NCBI GenBank assembly: GCA_907165135.1 | Contig: OU015566.1 | Location: 2,420,501-2,484,500 of the forward strand | Origin: Oikopleura dioica | Lineage: Eukaryota; Chordata; Appendicularia; Copelata; Oikopleuridae | Length of the DNA: 64,000 nucleotides | Direction of reading: 5' to 3' | Part shown: positions 43,262 to 54,434 of the stretch, piece after piece | How the letters are laid out: the number at the start of each line of letters is the position of its first letter | How positions within the stretch are numbered: the stretch's first letter is position 1 | Program-made: the position numbers and the translations under genes | The notes under the pieces: generated by a model | What the model saw: the letters and a program-made list of their open reading frames with translations, nothing else | Database searches by the model: none | Told to the model about the DNA's origin: nothing

Positions 43262-45482
43262 ATGTTAAAAGATTTTTTCTTCAGTTTTTCTCTTTTTGCA
43301 ACATTTTTCTTTCCACTTTTATGGGTGGCCTTGAAATCAAACAGAGAAACCTTTACCTCAGCGAAAATTGAAGACATAGAAGACATAGAAGAACTACCTC
43401 CTGCAAAGAATATTCTGCTCTTGACTGGTTATCGAACTGGATCGTCCTTTTTGGCGGAGATTTTTAACCACAACGAAAACATTTTTTATGAACGGTTTCT
43501 TTTCTATGATTTTTATTCGAAAGCAGCGATAACGTAGTTCACAATCGAAATTAACAGCCCAAGTACACCTGCAATGAAGGTGATCCACACTCGTTTCTCC
43601 ATCTTTTCGAGAACTTCTTCCGTCTCCAACCCGTCTTTTTCGTCTTCTTGTTTTTCGACAATGAGTACAATGTCGATGAAACCGTAGACAACTTGGAGCA
43701 CGATGCTCAAAGCTGCCAAGGACATTTTCAAAAGCATTGGGTAGTCCTCGCAGTAGTACACAGTTCTTTCTGAAATTATAAATTAGACCAATTAACGAGT
43801 GTCTTTTCCCCTGACTTACGTTGACTTGCCAAAGTAGCTCGACATTCTTCACCGGACAGATCATGGTCACAGATTCGCCCGCAGAATGTGTACTTCTCGA
43901 TTTCATTCCTGAATTAATCCCCTGAAATATGATTCGATATTGATGAAACATACTTGAGCATGATGAAATTTCCAACAACGAGGGCTGAATTCAAAGCAGC
44001 AGTGTTGAAAGCATTCATTTTTCTTGCTGTTTTTTGGCTTTCCTCGCTGAAAATTTAGATATTTATCGAAAAAAAATCATAAATTTATCAATTAAATTAT
44101 AACTTTTTTAACCATCATCTTCGTTTTCGTACCTCTCATCGTCCTTTGTAGCCTCAGTTTGAGCAACAGAAGGAGTAGGTTGTTGAATCTCCTTCCCGGG
44201 ATTAATACTCTTTGCTCTTTTTGTTACTGCCATTCTGAGCGAAAATTTTCTCTAGCCCGGGCTCACGATCGGTCACTTTTACTTATGATTCATAAGTTAT
44301 GAACCTTATGTTAAAGGATCATCCGCAGTCGTAAATTCCGCGAAAGCCGTCTTTCACATAGACTCATTGTTGGATACTTTATTACGGAAGTAAAATGGAA
44401 ACTTAGCAGCCATATAGCTTTATTGGTAATTGCGCCGTTTATTTACAGTAGATTTCAGTTTAAAGAAAATTTTTCTAAAAAAAAGAAACCGAGTTTGAAG
44501 CTTTTTGAGCCTGATCATATTGTTTTGGGGACAAGAAAGTATCGTGAAAAACGACATGAAGAAGAATGGGCTTCTTTCATTTTGGATCTTTTTCGGTGTA
44601 ATTTAACCGACCCAGGATTAAGATATGATGATGGTCGGATAGGAATGGAATCGATTCTCAGAGAAACAAGGGTTAGGGTTAAGGAAGCTTTTCTTAACCC
44701 GTTACCGCGCGGGAGGCGTAAAAATGCCTTCTCGCCAATAAGTACGCAGTATTTCGAGCCTCGGGGCGTGTCGAAGCCGCGAAATTTCTACGCGCTCGGC
44801 AACGGGTTAACCCGTTTTTGTATCTGATTTTTTGGTCCCTTTTGAAAGTCTTCTACGATAAACCAAATGCGCTCAAATCAAGCGATCTGAAAGAAAAATC
44901 ATCTGAAGAGGCCCTGACGAAATTCTGCCAGAAAAACGTGCGAGTGATAAAAACCATTCAAGATGGCGACATTGGAGTGATTTTACGAGAAGCAGAGAGG
45001 CGTGAAGTGGATTTGAGGGTCATTCTCTACTTCCGGTAACGATTTGTTAAATAAGCAGTTTGCAGATTATTATTTTTAGCGATCCAAGGCCCGTTTATTT
45101 GAGCCGGTTGAGGATTGCCGCCGCGGCGTCTCTTTTCTACAACATCAAAATTTTTTGTGAACGTAAACTCGAGCAGTTAGAATTTCTGAAAGAAAATACT
45201 CATCTTCATTCAAGGCTGAAAATCGTCAAATTTGAAGATTTTGCGATGAAGCCAAAACAACAGACAAAAGCGATCTACGATTTTTTGAAGCTAGAATTTC
45301 CGATTTCCGTTGAAAAGTGGCTGGTAGAGCATACGACTCAATCGGATGAAGATACTTTTGGGACATCGAGAAACTCGGCTGAAATTATTTCGAAATGGAA
45401 AAGTGAAATAACGCAGGAGCAGAAAATTCCGATTGATTTTATCTGTGCGGATTATTTAACTGAGCTCAAATACGACATCTGA
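43262..45482 (+). CDS. Carbohydrate sulfotransferase (CHST-like), hosting a nested antisense gene
   Basis: Exons are 43262-43494, 44452 to about 44675, 44849-45035 and 45080-45482. A type II anchor (FFFSFSLFATFFFPLLWVA) precedes the PAPS-binding 5'-PSB loop LLTGYRTGSSFLAEIFNH. FYE and LFEP follow across the intron, as in the FYLFEP of Gal/GlcNAc-6-O-sulfotransferases. The 3'-phosphate site reads LRVILYFRDPRPVYLSRL, split by a 44-bp intron. It is expected to sulfate Golgi glycans with PAPS. Intron 1 is 957 bp and contains the whole ninjurin gene on the other strand. The exon 2 donor is uncertain, because exon 2 stays open through a TTAACCCGTT inverted-repeat element up to 44826; an internal donor GTACGC near 44742 would keep frame. 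Confidence 0.8.
43513..44233 (-). CDS. Ninjurin-family membrane protein, nested in sulfotransferase intron 1
   Basis: Four exons run from the ATG at 44233: about 44233-44132; about 44050-43973; about 43927-43820, reached by a 45-bp intron; and about 43775-43513. A hydrophilic N-terminus (MAVTKRAKSINPGKEIQQ) precedes RKMNAFNTAALNSALVVGNF, the amphipathic segment conserved in ninjurins. Two TM helices follow (LAALSIVLQVVYGFIDIVLI, ITFIAGVLGLLISIVNYVIA). A Cys-containing insert (CGRICDHDLSGEEC) between the first conserved helix and the TM pair is unusual. Ninjurins drive plasma-membrane rupture and adhesion. CGCTCAG directly before AATGG could be a trans-splice acceptor. Confidence 0.72.
44694..44810. 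mobile_element. 117-bp TTAACCCGTT inverted-repeat element
   Basis: TTAACCCGTTACCG at the left faces CGGCAACGGGTTAA at the right (one mismatch), and the similarity continues a further 15 bases (GCGTAAAAA / GCGTAGAAA). It lies in the sulfotransferase gene, at the boundary of exon 2 and intron 2, and is open in the sulfotransferase frame. Confidence 0.65.
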
Positions 45483-45514
45483 CACAGAAAATAACTGAAA
45501 TTGATGTTATTCTG

Positions 45515-46381
45515 TTATTCAAGTCGAAAAGCTTTGAAATTTCTTCGCAATTTTTCAGTTTTTCTTCTGCAAGATCGGAGTTCCTCGACAAACTCCCGCT
45601 CATTGAAGAATTTATGCTCAACGAGGCTCTCGGGAAGAGCTTGGCTTGGTTCGAAAGTTGCCTTCTTCTTTTTTCCTCTTCCCAAAGTCTGGTTGTTCAC
45701 TTGTGTCTAGAGAAAAATCAGCCCCTTTCTATACTTTTCGACGAACCTTGACGGGTGGCAGAAGCATTATTTTTCCATCGCAATTGACGTTGTAACCGAT
45801 TTTTCGGAGCGTAATTGACATGTATTGAAACTCCTTTTTTGCCTTTGAAATTTGATCTTTGATCATTTTATGCCGGTAGAAATCATCCAAGCATTTGAAG
45901 TAGAGTCGGCAGGAGTTGCAGAAGAACTGGGTCTCCTTGATGTCCACGACATAGCGAAGCCGAGCGGGGCACGTGATTCGCCAGCTGTAGGTTGGGATTT
46001 TTGTTAAAGAGCTTGAAAGACCCGTTAAAGGATGATATTTTATCCTACAAAACTTACCAGGGAACAATCTTTTGCAATCCGGAAAACTCCTTTCTATCTA
46101 CTGTCGACGCCCCGTAGGATCGAATCGTTCTTGCTGTTCTAGTAGATCTTGCCGAAACGCTCATTTTTTCTCTTTTAGAGAAAAAGAAAAGATCGCGTTG
46201 GTTTTATACCTTCTATCATTTTGATATTGGCTATCTTGTTTGTCTTTGTAAGTTGTTTTTCGCGCCGCGTGAAACTGTCAAATAACGACACTTCTTCTTG
46301 ATCCAACAATCCAGGATCCTCCAAAATTTTGCAGGCAAGCTCTAGAATGATTCTCTGTTGACCAATTATTTTTGAAAGCAT
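45515..46381 (-). CDS. Uncharacterised protein with a Cys-rich RLYFKCLDDFYRHK segment
   Basis: Exons are 46381-46210, 46169-46058, 45984-45747 and 45706-45515, with introns of 40, 73 and 40 bp. The N-terminal exon (MLSKIIGQQRIILELACKIL) joins in frame to MSVSARSTRTARTIRSYGAS; the latter ATG at 46164 could also be a start. The centre has FFCNSCRLYFKCLDDFYRHK, a partial zinc-finger-like arrangement lacking a second His. The C-terminus is basic and helical. A head-to-head layout with the lectin gene suggests a shared promoter region near 46400. No family is recognised. Confidence 0.55.
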
Positions 46382-46498
46382 AACTAGTTGATAAATATGA
46401 GCGAAGGGGGCTCTAAGAAATTAATAGTTTTATGAATGGCATCTAAAATGGTTAAAGTTGAATTTTTGGTCAATTTTGGAAGTTTTGATGCCCTTTAG

Positions 46499-47156
46499 TT
46501 TTCTGTGTCGCTTTGCTTTGTGGTGGTCTCATAGCATTTTTGACTCAGAGCAAAGGGGACAGAAGCGTTAATGTTTACGAAATAACGACAACATCTACGA
46601 ATACATTCACATTTACAACATCAACAACTTCAACGACGATGACGACAACACAGACAACAACGACATCAACGACCCCGACAACAACGATAAACTACAAGAA
46701 ATGTGTTTCCTTCGCTATGACTGGTGGCGACTATGAGCGAGTCGACCATGAAACCGCGCAGTCGAGATGCGAAGACATTGGGGGTTATCTTTCATTCTTT
46801 TTGACTCAAGACGAGCTTGACCACTTCAACAACGAGCGCGAAACTTTAGGCAGAAAAGAATGGCTAGGAATTGTAAAGAATCAAACTACACAAGTCTGGC
46901 AAACTGTAACAGGTTATAAATACTGTTGGGTTAAGTTTTGATGTAGTCTTTAGGGATTAACAACACGATATTCGATTGGACGACCAACGAGCCAAACAAT
47001 GTCGGTGGAGTTGAAAATTGCATTGAGCGATACACTTATGGAACTTGGAATGATGAGCCTTGCAACCAACTTGAAACATTTTCGTGTCGACTTGAAGAAC
47101 TGGTCCCGGATCACCTGAATTGTTCTACTGATTATTTCTTGGCGAACGGCAATTAA
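46499..47156 (+). CDS. C-type lectin-like membrane protein, first exon unresolved
   Basis: Sequence from 46499 encodes a hydrophobic anchor (FCVALLCGGLIAFL) and a long Thr/Ser linker (46583-46690), likely O-glycosylated. A CTLD follows: CVSFAMTGGDYERVDHETAQ, CEDIGGYLSFF, EWLGI, then across a 41-bp intron (46913-46953) WTTNEPNN, ENCIERY, WNDEPC and FSCR. EPN plus WND are the classical calcium and mannose/GlcNAc-type ligand motifs, so carbohydrate binding is likely. An acceptor TTTAG at 46498 implies an upstream start exon. ATGs exist at 46398 and later, but none joins in phase convincingly. Confidence 0.75.
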
Positions 47157-47294
47157 ATTAGTCAAAAATTAATTTAGTCAAAAATCAGTTGTGTGGAAAA
47201 TCAAGATGAAAAAAAAAATTCGATAATCTTATCTGAAAAAGTTTTTTTTTTGTTCACGTTTTTTTATCAATAATCTTGTGTTAATATCTACGAT

Positions 47295-47500
47295 TCAATT
47301 ATATCTGATAGCAACTTCTTTTATTCTCTTTGTCATAGATATAAACTTGTCTAACTGACGAGTGAGAAATAGTCCGACCTTCATGTTACATTCACGTAGT
47401 TCTTTGATGTTTGGAACATCAAGCTGTTGATCAAATAAGCCCACTCTCAAAGTTCTTTCTGTACGCTCACGATCAATTTTAAAAATTCTTTTGAGTCCCC
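47295..47500 (-). CDS. Putative terminal exon, unknown protein
   Basis: The minus frame ending at TGA (47295-47297) reads IDRERTERTLRVGLFDQQLD, then VPNIKELREC and RQLDKFISMTKRIKE. Its codon use and helical, charged composition look coding. The upstream part is unclear because two frames are open near 47450-47530 with several acceptor choices. No family is recognised. Confidence 0.35.
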
Positions 47501-48261
47501 TTTGAAGACATGGTTTTTATCTGGCATTGACGATAATCAATCAGACCAGAGTTAAAGCAGAACGAGTTATGCTCAGAGTATCTAAAATATATAGCAGTAT
47601 ATAACTGCAGACTTTCTTGAGAATAAAAAGAACTGCTGAAGTTCGTGCTCTCTATTTAAAAACAAAATAATCCATGTGAAAATTGTTACCTTACTCATTT
47701 GACCGGCAACGGATCATTCTAAGTCCGACAACCTTTTACGTTGACTTTTCACAACGTAAAAAAGTGATTGACAAGCAGTGACATAATTTCATGGCATAAT
47801 TGATGGCATCTCTTTATTACAAACAAAATATCAATTGCCATGATGAACGTCACAAATCTTGTACTGATTACCCCGCTTTCCTAAAAGTCCTACTAGCTAA
47901 ATCTGACTAATGCGAACCGGTATTTGAGAGCGGCAAAGATCTTAAACTGACAACTTTTGAAAGGTTGACATGAACAGCTTCAAAATAACAAGTCAAGAAC
48001 GCAATGTGTTCACAAATTACTCGTTTCTCATCTTGACTCATATAGACCGACTTTTTGATGTAGAAAGACCTTTGAATGGTAAGTGTCTTTTGAATATGAA
48101 ATTAGTGCTTTATTAACAAGCAAGCAGAAATAATGAAAAATACAGGTCAGTAAAATAAAAAGGAATCATAAGCATGGTGCATTCTTGGTAATTTTAGGAG
48201 CTCTACTATAACGAGTAAGGTCTGACAATTTTCTTGGGGCAGAAGTTATAATCGCGAAGGC
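47501..48261. other. Intergenic stretch, nothing assigned
   Basis: I see no ORF with splice or domain support, and no obvious repeat. TTGACA/ACAACGTAAA-like short motifs recur near 47730-47760 without clear meaning. Confidence 0.35.
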
Positions 48262-48575
48262 TTATTTTCTCCCCAGTTTCACGCAGTATTGGAAGAATCT
48301 TTGCCTGTCATCTTGGTAGCGAAATTTTCCTCGGGTTTGAAGCTCGTTTGCTAGTCGAATGCAGGTAAAGTTGATCTGGTTGTTTCTTGTCGATCTAAAG
48401 ATTTGTTATTAGACTTTATTTATTAAAGTTTTTCGAAAAAAATGAAAAAAAAAATTTTGTACCTTATTAATTCTTGAATGTCCATTTCTATCGCTCCATA
48501 TTCAATTCTAGGAAAACATTCTGCAGAATGACTGAAGAAGATGAAAATAGATGAAATAATGGCCGTGAAATTCAT
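48262..48575 (-). CDS. Small secreted protein with three cysteines
   Basis: Exons 48575-48463 and 48394-48262 are joined by a 68-bp GT-AG intron in phase. The signal peptide MNFTAIISSIFIFFSHSAEC leads a mature chain of about 60 residues. It is helical and charged (EYGAIEMDIQELIR, LANELQTRGKFRYQDDRQRF) and ends QYCVKLGRK. The final GRK could be an amidation/processing signal of a peptide precursor, but this is speculative. No family is recognised. Confidence 0.58.
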
Positions 48576-49741
48576 CGTTCTGTTCGTGGATGTCGTTGTT
48601 CATAAACTGTTCAATATGAGGAGAACGAGACGCTCAGGAAGCTTTTATGGGCTTGGTCGAAAAAGGTGGCACTCTTGGATACGGCGTCCCTACAGCACCT
48701 CGGAACGCGCCACGGCAGCATTTTTCTGATCTGCCTGAGCAATTAAGTATAATCATCGCTGATAACTATCGATGGAAAAAGTGAACTCTATCTTTTGATA
48801 TTTCTGGCGGAGAACAAAGATTTTTGTAATAAGCGTTAGAAATGTTAAAAATTGATCTGATCGAACACATGTGAACATGGTTTATCATACCATATTTAAG
48901 ATAAGTATCAGATATACTAAACTTTCCGAATATTATTATTAAAGTTACTTACTTGTAACTAATGATATTTTGAATGTTATTACAATATTTATAAGAGATG
49001 CGGTAAAAAGATTTTATTTTCGACAAATCTATAAATACGACTCATATATTCAATTTTGATTATGAATCAGAAACAATATCGTCGGACATTTTTTTTGAGA
49101 ATTCTATACCAAGCGTCATTTAGTTCTTGATAACAATTTTCTTTTTTTAAAACGATGAATGTGTCCCATAAAGAACAGATCTGCCATGACGACATGAATT
49201 ATACCTTTCATTGGGTTTACAATGTAAACTTTACATTCTACACTTTACAAGAAAGTATTTTCCATTATTTTTTATCACCGAAGAATATGAACAATAGCAT
49301 TTTATTCATAGGCCTTTCAATCGTGTATAAGCAAAGTTGGGTTGTCGTTCGGAGATACCGAAGTTTAGTTCCGCATAAAAATAAGACACTTTGTCTATCT
49401 GAATTGAATCAGTACTCTGAGTCAAGAATGAATTGTTGGTGGCGATCATAACTGGACGTTTTCGTCTGACGTATCTTCTTACGTATTTTTCTTACGTTTT
49501 ACTGTACGTATTTTCAACAAGCCCATTCGTAATTTTCAGCACCTCGATCAGACGTGTCAGAAATGATTCTTCTTGACCTATGGATGGAAAGAGACCTAGT
49601 CGTAAATAGACGGGAGAGGAAGTTCTTTTTGAATTGACGATGAAATTGGATATTTTTGAATAAAAAATAATCTTCTTGAGCAGTCAGCCTTGACGACCAA
49701 TTCTCTTAGGGGCACCGGCGAACGAGGATCATAATTAATTT
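48576..49741. other. Intergenic region with one weak ORF
   Basis: A 98-codon plus-strand frame at 49155-49451 starts with ATG but has no domain or splice support and is AT-biased. Otherwise nothing is assigned. Confidence 0.3.
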
Positions 49742-50501
49742 AATTGAAGGCGATAATTTATCGCCACAGGATAGACTGCTGGATGCTCCGGACTCATTCC
49801 AAAAGAGCAACCCTCATTATTTTCTTCAGCATGAGATTCTTCTTCTACGATTGGATCAACTCTTGTGACATCGCTAAATGTCAAGGGCGGATAGACTCGT
49901 CCAACTTGTCGCTAACGGGATTAGGTAACCGATGACTATATTTTTAACGAAAGGATAAGATTCTGAGACCTTTTCGATGATGGAAAATGAACTTTGTAAT
50001 TCAAAAAGTGATGGATCATTTCATCCCAAATGGCGCCTTGGAAATCATTTGATCTTATTTCTTCAGAAATATAATTTTGCCTGGCCAGACTCAGTACGAC
50101 TCATCAAAGAACTTTGAATATAGTGTTCGCCTAGGACCCCGAATGAAGTGCTGAAATGGGAAGTCTGTGCCGACTCGGTTCAATAACGCTACGAAGACGC
50201 CTCAAAGTAATCAAGAAATAGGAAGAAAACAATAAAATACTTTTTGATCAGTAGATCAATGATGCTTACGAATGGGCTCAAATAAAACTAATCGCAAGTT
50301 TTTTTATTTTCGCCGTCGTTTCTGATGCTTTATGCATTTGTTAGAAGAAGAATATGGTTCTTTACTACTATTTTGTATATGACGATTTATGAATGAGTAT
50401 TCAACCGTTTTGAGTTCAGCACTACTTATACACGAGTAGTCTGAACTTTGTCGACTTTCGAAATGCACACTGGTCTCTTTTGCAAATATTTGTTCTTTCA
50501 C
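49742..50501 (-). CDS. Weakly supported minus-strand exons
   Basis: Sequence 49912-49742, after an acceptor CCCGTTAG, is open for 57 codons (RQVGRVYPPLTFSDVTR, then PIVEEESHAEENNEGC). A second open piece at about 50020-49950 (IWDEMIHHFLNYKVHF) and an ORF at 50501-50304 may belong to the same gene. The phases between them conflict in the simplest model, so I cannot give one consistent transcript. Confidence 0.25.
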
Positions 50502-51047
50502 TTTCCTTCAAAGAAATCAGATTTCAATGAATCCACTCAATCTTAGTCTCATTATGATTATTCTTTGAATTTTGGATTTTCATTTTTCTATTATTTTATC
50601 ATATATAATTCGAAAAGATATACGACGAATATTTGAATGTATAATCGAATCATCTTTTATATAAAAATATGATGAAGTAATTGATATTAACCTTTTTGTC
50701 AGGGTAAATAACTTCCTCTGAGAAATTTTTCAAAATAAAAAATAATCTTTATGGTCCCGGAATCTGAGGAAAAATTATCCAAAATAAGCCCAAATGGTTT
50801 TTTTCTGACCCAATAATGTCCTTTTTCTCTTTCTGTACTGTCTGAAAACTCAAAAAATATCAAGTCAAAACTGGCAAGTAATCTACTGCAGCTGGATCTT
50901 CTTGACTCATTTCGTGCCTTCCGCATTTCTGCGAATTGCTTGCTCTGGGCTTATCTCGACCTCACTAACTGACTCTTCCAACAAACTCAAATTCCATTTC
51001 AAACTACGATTAGACGCAAGCAAAGTCAGAAAAATAACTTTTTGTAA

Positions 51048-52150
51048 ATGTCAAGAGAGCCACAAAGATGCACAACAACTTTCAGCGGATTGAAATATCT
51101 CGGATCGGTCGAAATTCTCCAGAGTTTAGTGAGGGTTTCGAATCAATTGAGGAGCGATATATGTAGCTATGCAGTGAACAAGATTCTTCAACGATACAAT
51201 CGATCAAACTTCTGGCAGAATCATACGGACACGCAAGTTTCGCAAGTAGAAAACTTTGTTGGAAGATCTCCCATAAACCCTTGGCTCCAGCAAATTTGTG
51301 ATATCCACGTAAGTAAAAAGGAGTTTTTTAATTAATTAACATGGGCAAGAAACCTCCAAGAAAACCGATTTTTGGGGACTTATCCGATTTTGGCCCAATC
51401 CAATTTCTCTAAAAAATCTTGCAGTGGAATCAAGGAAGACCTTCAACTAACTCTCTTCTTCAGATTTCGCCTGACAGAATAATCGTCAATGCGAATGACG
51501 GAAGATTCGTCACTAGAATATTTGAACACCCACTCGTCAACACCTCCATCGCTGCGAGGGATATTGGGGATCCAAATTTATGGTTCTACGTTTTTAAAAC
51601 TATAGACGCTGGCGACCGAATTCCAAAGCGGCATTTATATCTATTCGAATGCACAGATTTTCTTCAAGCTTCGAAGCTTCACAATGTCAGCATTGATCGT
51701 TTCACTCGCCCTCCCCGACCTCCTGGAACTTCCTTTCATCCACTTTCAAAAAACCTTTCCCACTCACAGTCCAAATCGCCTCAAAATTCTCAAAGCCCCT
51801 CGATGGGAAATAGTTATTCAAGGTTCACTTGACAGATCTGATTATCGTTTAAATTATTGCCTGTACATACCTTTTCAATACATCAATTCATGCAAACGAA
51901 CTTGCCTAATATTCCCGTCACTCATCTGGCAGCTACATATCTATCACCGAGACCAGAGAAAACCATTTATTTCGGCTCTACTAGCTTGAAACACGCCTTT
52001 AATACATCGCTAGTCAGCCGATTAGCCGACAAGAGTAAGCCGACTCGTTTTTTTGATGTGGCGCTGAAAAGAATAAGTTCAGTTTCAATTCTCAACAACG
52101 AGCAAATCATACAAGAACAAACTGTTTTTTCTGATCAACAAAGTTGCTGA
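51048..52150 (+). CDS. Shc-like PTB-domain adaptor, lacking a visible SH2
   Basis: Exon 51048-51308 starts MSREPQRCTTTFSGLKYLGS. KYLGSVEILQSL matches the start of the Shc PTB domain (RYMGCVEVLQSM). Exon 51425 onward continues LLQISPDRIIV, then SIAARDIGDPNLWFYVFKT and HLYLFECTDF, matching the Shc strands ISFASGGDPDTAEYVAY and CHILEC. A proline/serine-rich part follows (RPPRPPGTSFHPLSKN). A third exon 51933-52150 can join in phase through a donor at 51813. PTB domains bind NPxY phosphotyrosine peptides. I see no SH2 domain downstream, so this is a short or divergent adaptor. The closing PTB helix is weak. Confidence 0.6.
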
Positions 52151-52179
52151 AGAGAAGACTAGAATCAATCAAAAATATT

Positions 52180-52606
52180 ATGAGAATATATTTTCTGGTG
52201 AGTTAGGGTTAGACTTATAAATGAGCAGTAGCACGATGAAAGAAAATATTTTTATATTAATTTAATTTTTTTAATTTTAAAAAAGTCCAAGATCCTTATT
52301 TCTTCCCTGATCATCACCAGCGAAGCGCAAAACGGCGGATTTTCTGTGAGCAATGAAGCCAGAGTCATTTACAATTACGGTATTCCAGAAGTTTTTACTC
52401 ATTCCTTTAACTTTTTTGAAGCAAAATCGCATCAAGAATTCTGTGGATTGGCGCACTGTCGCGACTGCTTGACATTGCTGCGAAAGGAGAGCCAAATCTA
52501 TGGATCTGAAGCGTTGCAACGGCAAGGCTACTGGACTTGCACTGTCATCTGGCTCTGGAACGACTGCTGCCCGAAATGGGCCGAGACTGTAGTTCAAATG
52601 CTCTGA
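52180..52606 (+). CDS. Small secreted Cys-containing protein
   Basis: A tiny first exon (52180-52197, MRIYFL) is spliced over 88 bp (GTGAGT to AAAAAAG) to 52286-52606. The junction completes a signal peptide, MRIYFLSKILISSLIITSEA. The mature part is about 100 residues with six Cys (FCGLAHCRDC, WTC, DCC) and aromatic-rich ends. No family is recognised. The opposite strand is also open over this region, but only this strand gives a signal peptide and paired cysteines. Confidence 0.6.
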
Positions 52607-53279
52607 TACATTCTTTTTCAATTATCTTAAAGTTTGATTCGTCGTGTTTTTATTTACTGGGAGTAGTTTCGAATAAAGATTTCCGCAATGTAAAATTCTA
52701 AAAAGTATCATTTGATTGATTACCAATTAAATATCCATATCTTCAAATGTAGATATTGCCGGCAGAATATTTTGAATCTTCGGAAATGAAATTCTGTATA
52801 TGAGAATCCAAGTTTTCAAGACAAATTGTCGTATAGATAGAGACGAACCGTCAGTAAGACTTCGATATGAGAATGATAAAATGAATTGAATTATTTTAAA
52901 CATGTGTGTCCATTCTTATTAAGTGCCGGTTCAAAAGCAATTAAAAAAGTTCAGAAGTAAAAGAAGAAAGGACGAATTAACAGATGTTGAACTATTTATG
53001 TACAATTATAGACCCACTTACTCACTTGTGGGAAGTAGCTTGGCCGCACAGTGACTGCGAAGTTTAAGAGGTTTAAATCCAGTGTTTACTGCTCCGCCAT
53101 AAATGTAGCAGCTAGGAGGAGGCAGCAACTGACTTTCCTTTGAAACGATCTAGGAGTTTTTAGCTCTCATTCAGCTTTAGCTTTATCCAGGTAAAACAGA
53201 GAGATAAATTCATACCTTACTTTGATCAAAATTTTCTAGGTTTTTTTGTTCCCGAACGTAAAACCACCAAACCAGCAAG
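52607..53279. other. Intergenic/promoter region of tropomyosin
   Basis: No ORF is supported. It presumably holds the tropomyosin promoter and 5' UTR; a 5' UTR intron is possible, because GTAAAAC at 53190 and TTCTAG at 53239 resemble splice sites. Confidence 0.35.
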
Positions 53280-54227
53280 ATGGAGTCAATCAAGCACAAG
53301 ATGGACACCATGGTCAAGGAGAAGGAGGCCGCCACCGAGAAGGCCAACTCTCTCGAGGCCGAGGCCCAGGAGTACGAGAAGACCGCCGCCAAGTTCGAGA
53401 AGGAGGTCTCCGAAATCCAGCGAAAGATCGCCAAGGTCGAAGATGACCTCGATATCACCATCTCTGTCACTAAGGACACTGCTGAGAAGCTCGAACTCGC
53501 TGATAAGGTCAGTAAAAGTCGAATACTGTAAAGAAAACTAAAACTTCTTTCAGGAAGCCGTCGATGCTGAATTGCAGGCTGGTGCCCTCAAGCGACGACT
53601 TGCCCTCCTTGAAGAAGAAACTATGCGAAACAAGGAGCGACTCCAGGAGAACATCGAGAAGTGCAAATCCATCGAGGCTTCTGGCCAGGAGAACGAAGAC
53701 GCCCGAAAGGCCGGTGAAGCTCGATCCTTCGCCGCTGAAGAGTCTCTCGAACAGATGGAGACCCAGCTCGAGGAGGCCAACGAGGTCGCCAAGATCTCCA
53801 ACCAGAAGTTCGAAGATGCTTCCCGAAAGCTCAAGGTCGTTGAGGGCGATTTGGAGCGAGTTATTGAGCGAGCTGAAGAATTCGAGACCAAGGGTAAGCT
53901 TTTTTTGTTTATTCCGATTTCAATCTCTCTTTTCTAGCCCGAGAACTCGAGACCCAGATCCGAGAAATGGAAGCTAAGGTCAAGGAGACCGAAGCTATCA
54001 CCATCAAGAACGGTGAGGAAGAAGAGAAGTTCGAGAACAAGATCGCCCACCTCCAGGAAGAATTCAAGTCCCAGGATACCCGAGCTGAATTCGCCGAGCG
54101 ATCCGTCGACAAGCTCGAGTCCTCCATCGACGGTCTTCTCGAGTCCCTCATGAACGAGAAGCTCAACTACCGATCAATCTCTGAGAAGCTCGACAAGACC
54201 CTCAACGACATGATGTCCATGTCTTAA
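53280..54227 (+). CDS. tpm: Tropomyosin
   Basis: Exons are 53280-53507, 53554-53893 and 53938-54227, with 46- and 44-bp introns. They give 285 residues against 284 for long animal tropomyosins. The N-terminus MESIKHKMDTMVKEKEAATE and repeated heptads are typical (ALKRRLALLEEE, MSNEKLNYR-like MNEKLNYRSISEKLDKTL). The C-terminus is DMMSMS. The whole chain is an uninterrupted coiled coil with the usual Ala/Glu/Lys richness. It lies along actin filaments and regulates contraction or filament stability. Codon use is GC-rich and strongly biased (GAG, AAG, GCC, CTC) beside its neighbours, as expected for an abundant muscle protein. AATAAA lies at 54346. Confidence 0.95.
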
Positions 54228-54434
54228 ATCACCAAAAAAACCTTTTCTTTTTAAAGCTGAGCTGAATCCGCCTAGAAATAGGTGCTCCAATGTCTGTTTG
54301 TTAACGTGATCGGCTGATCAGGCTGAGAATATCTTTTTCTGACTGGAAATAAATCTCGAGTCATTTCAATTTCTTCTGTTTAGTTAATTATTATTAAATA
54401 AGTATCAGTGTAAAAAAGAGGGAAGAAAATGTGA

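Noticed and set aside
44670-44692. GGTTAGGGTTAAGG resembles telomeric repeat
   Set aside because: Only two units, inside a gene; simple chance or flank of the TTAACCCGTT element.
52277-52621. 114-codon minus-strand ORF
   Set aside because: The plus strand over the same region gives a signal peptide after splicing and paired cysteines; the minus frame shows no domain.
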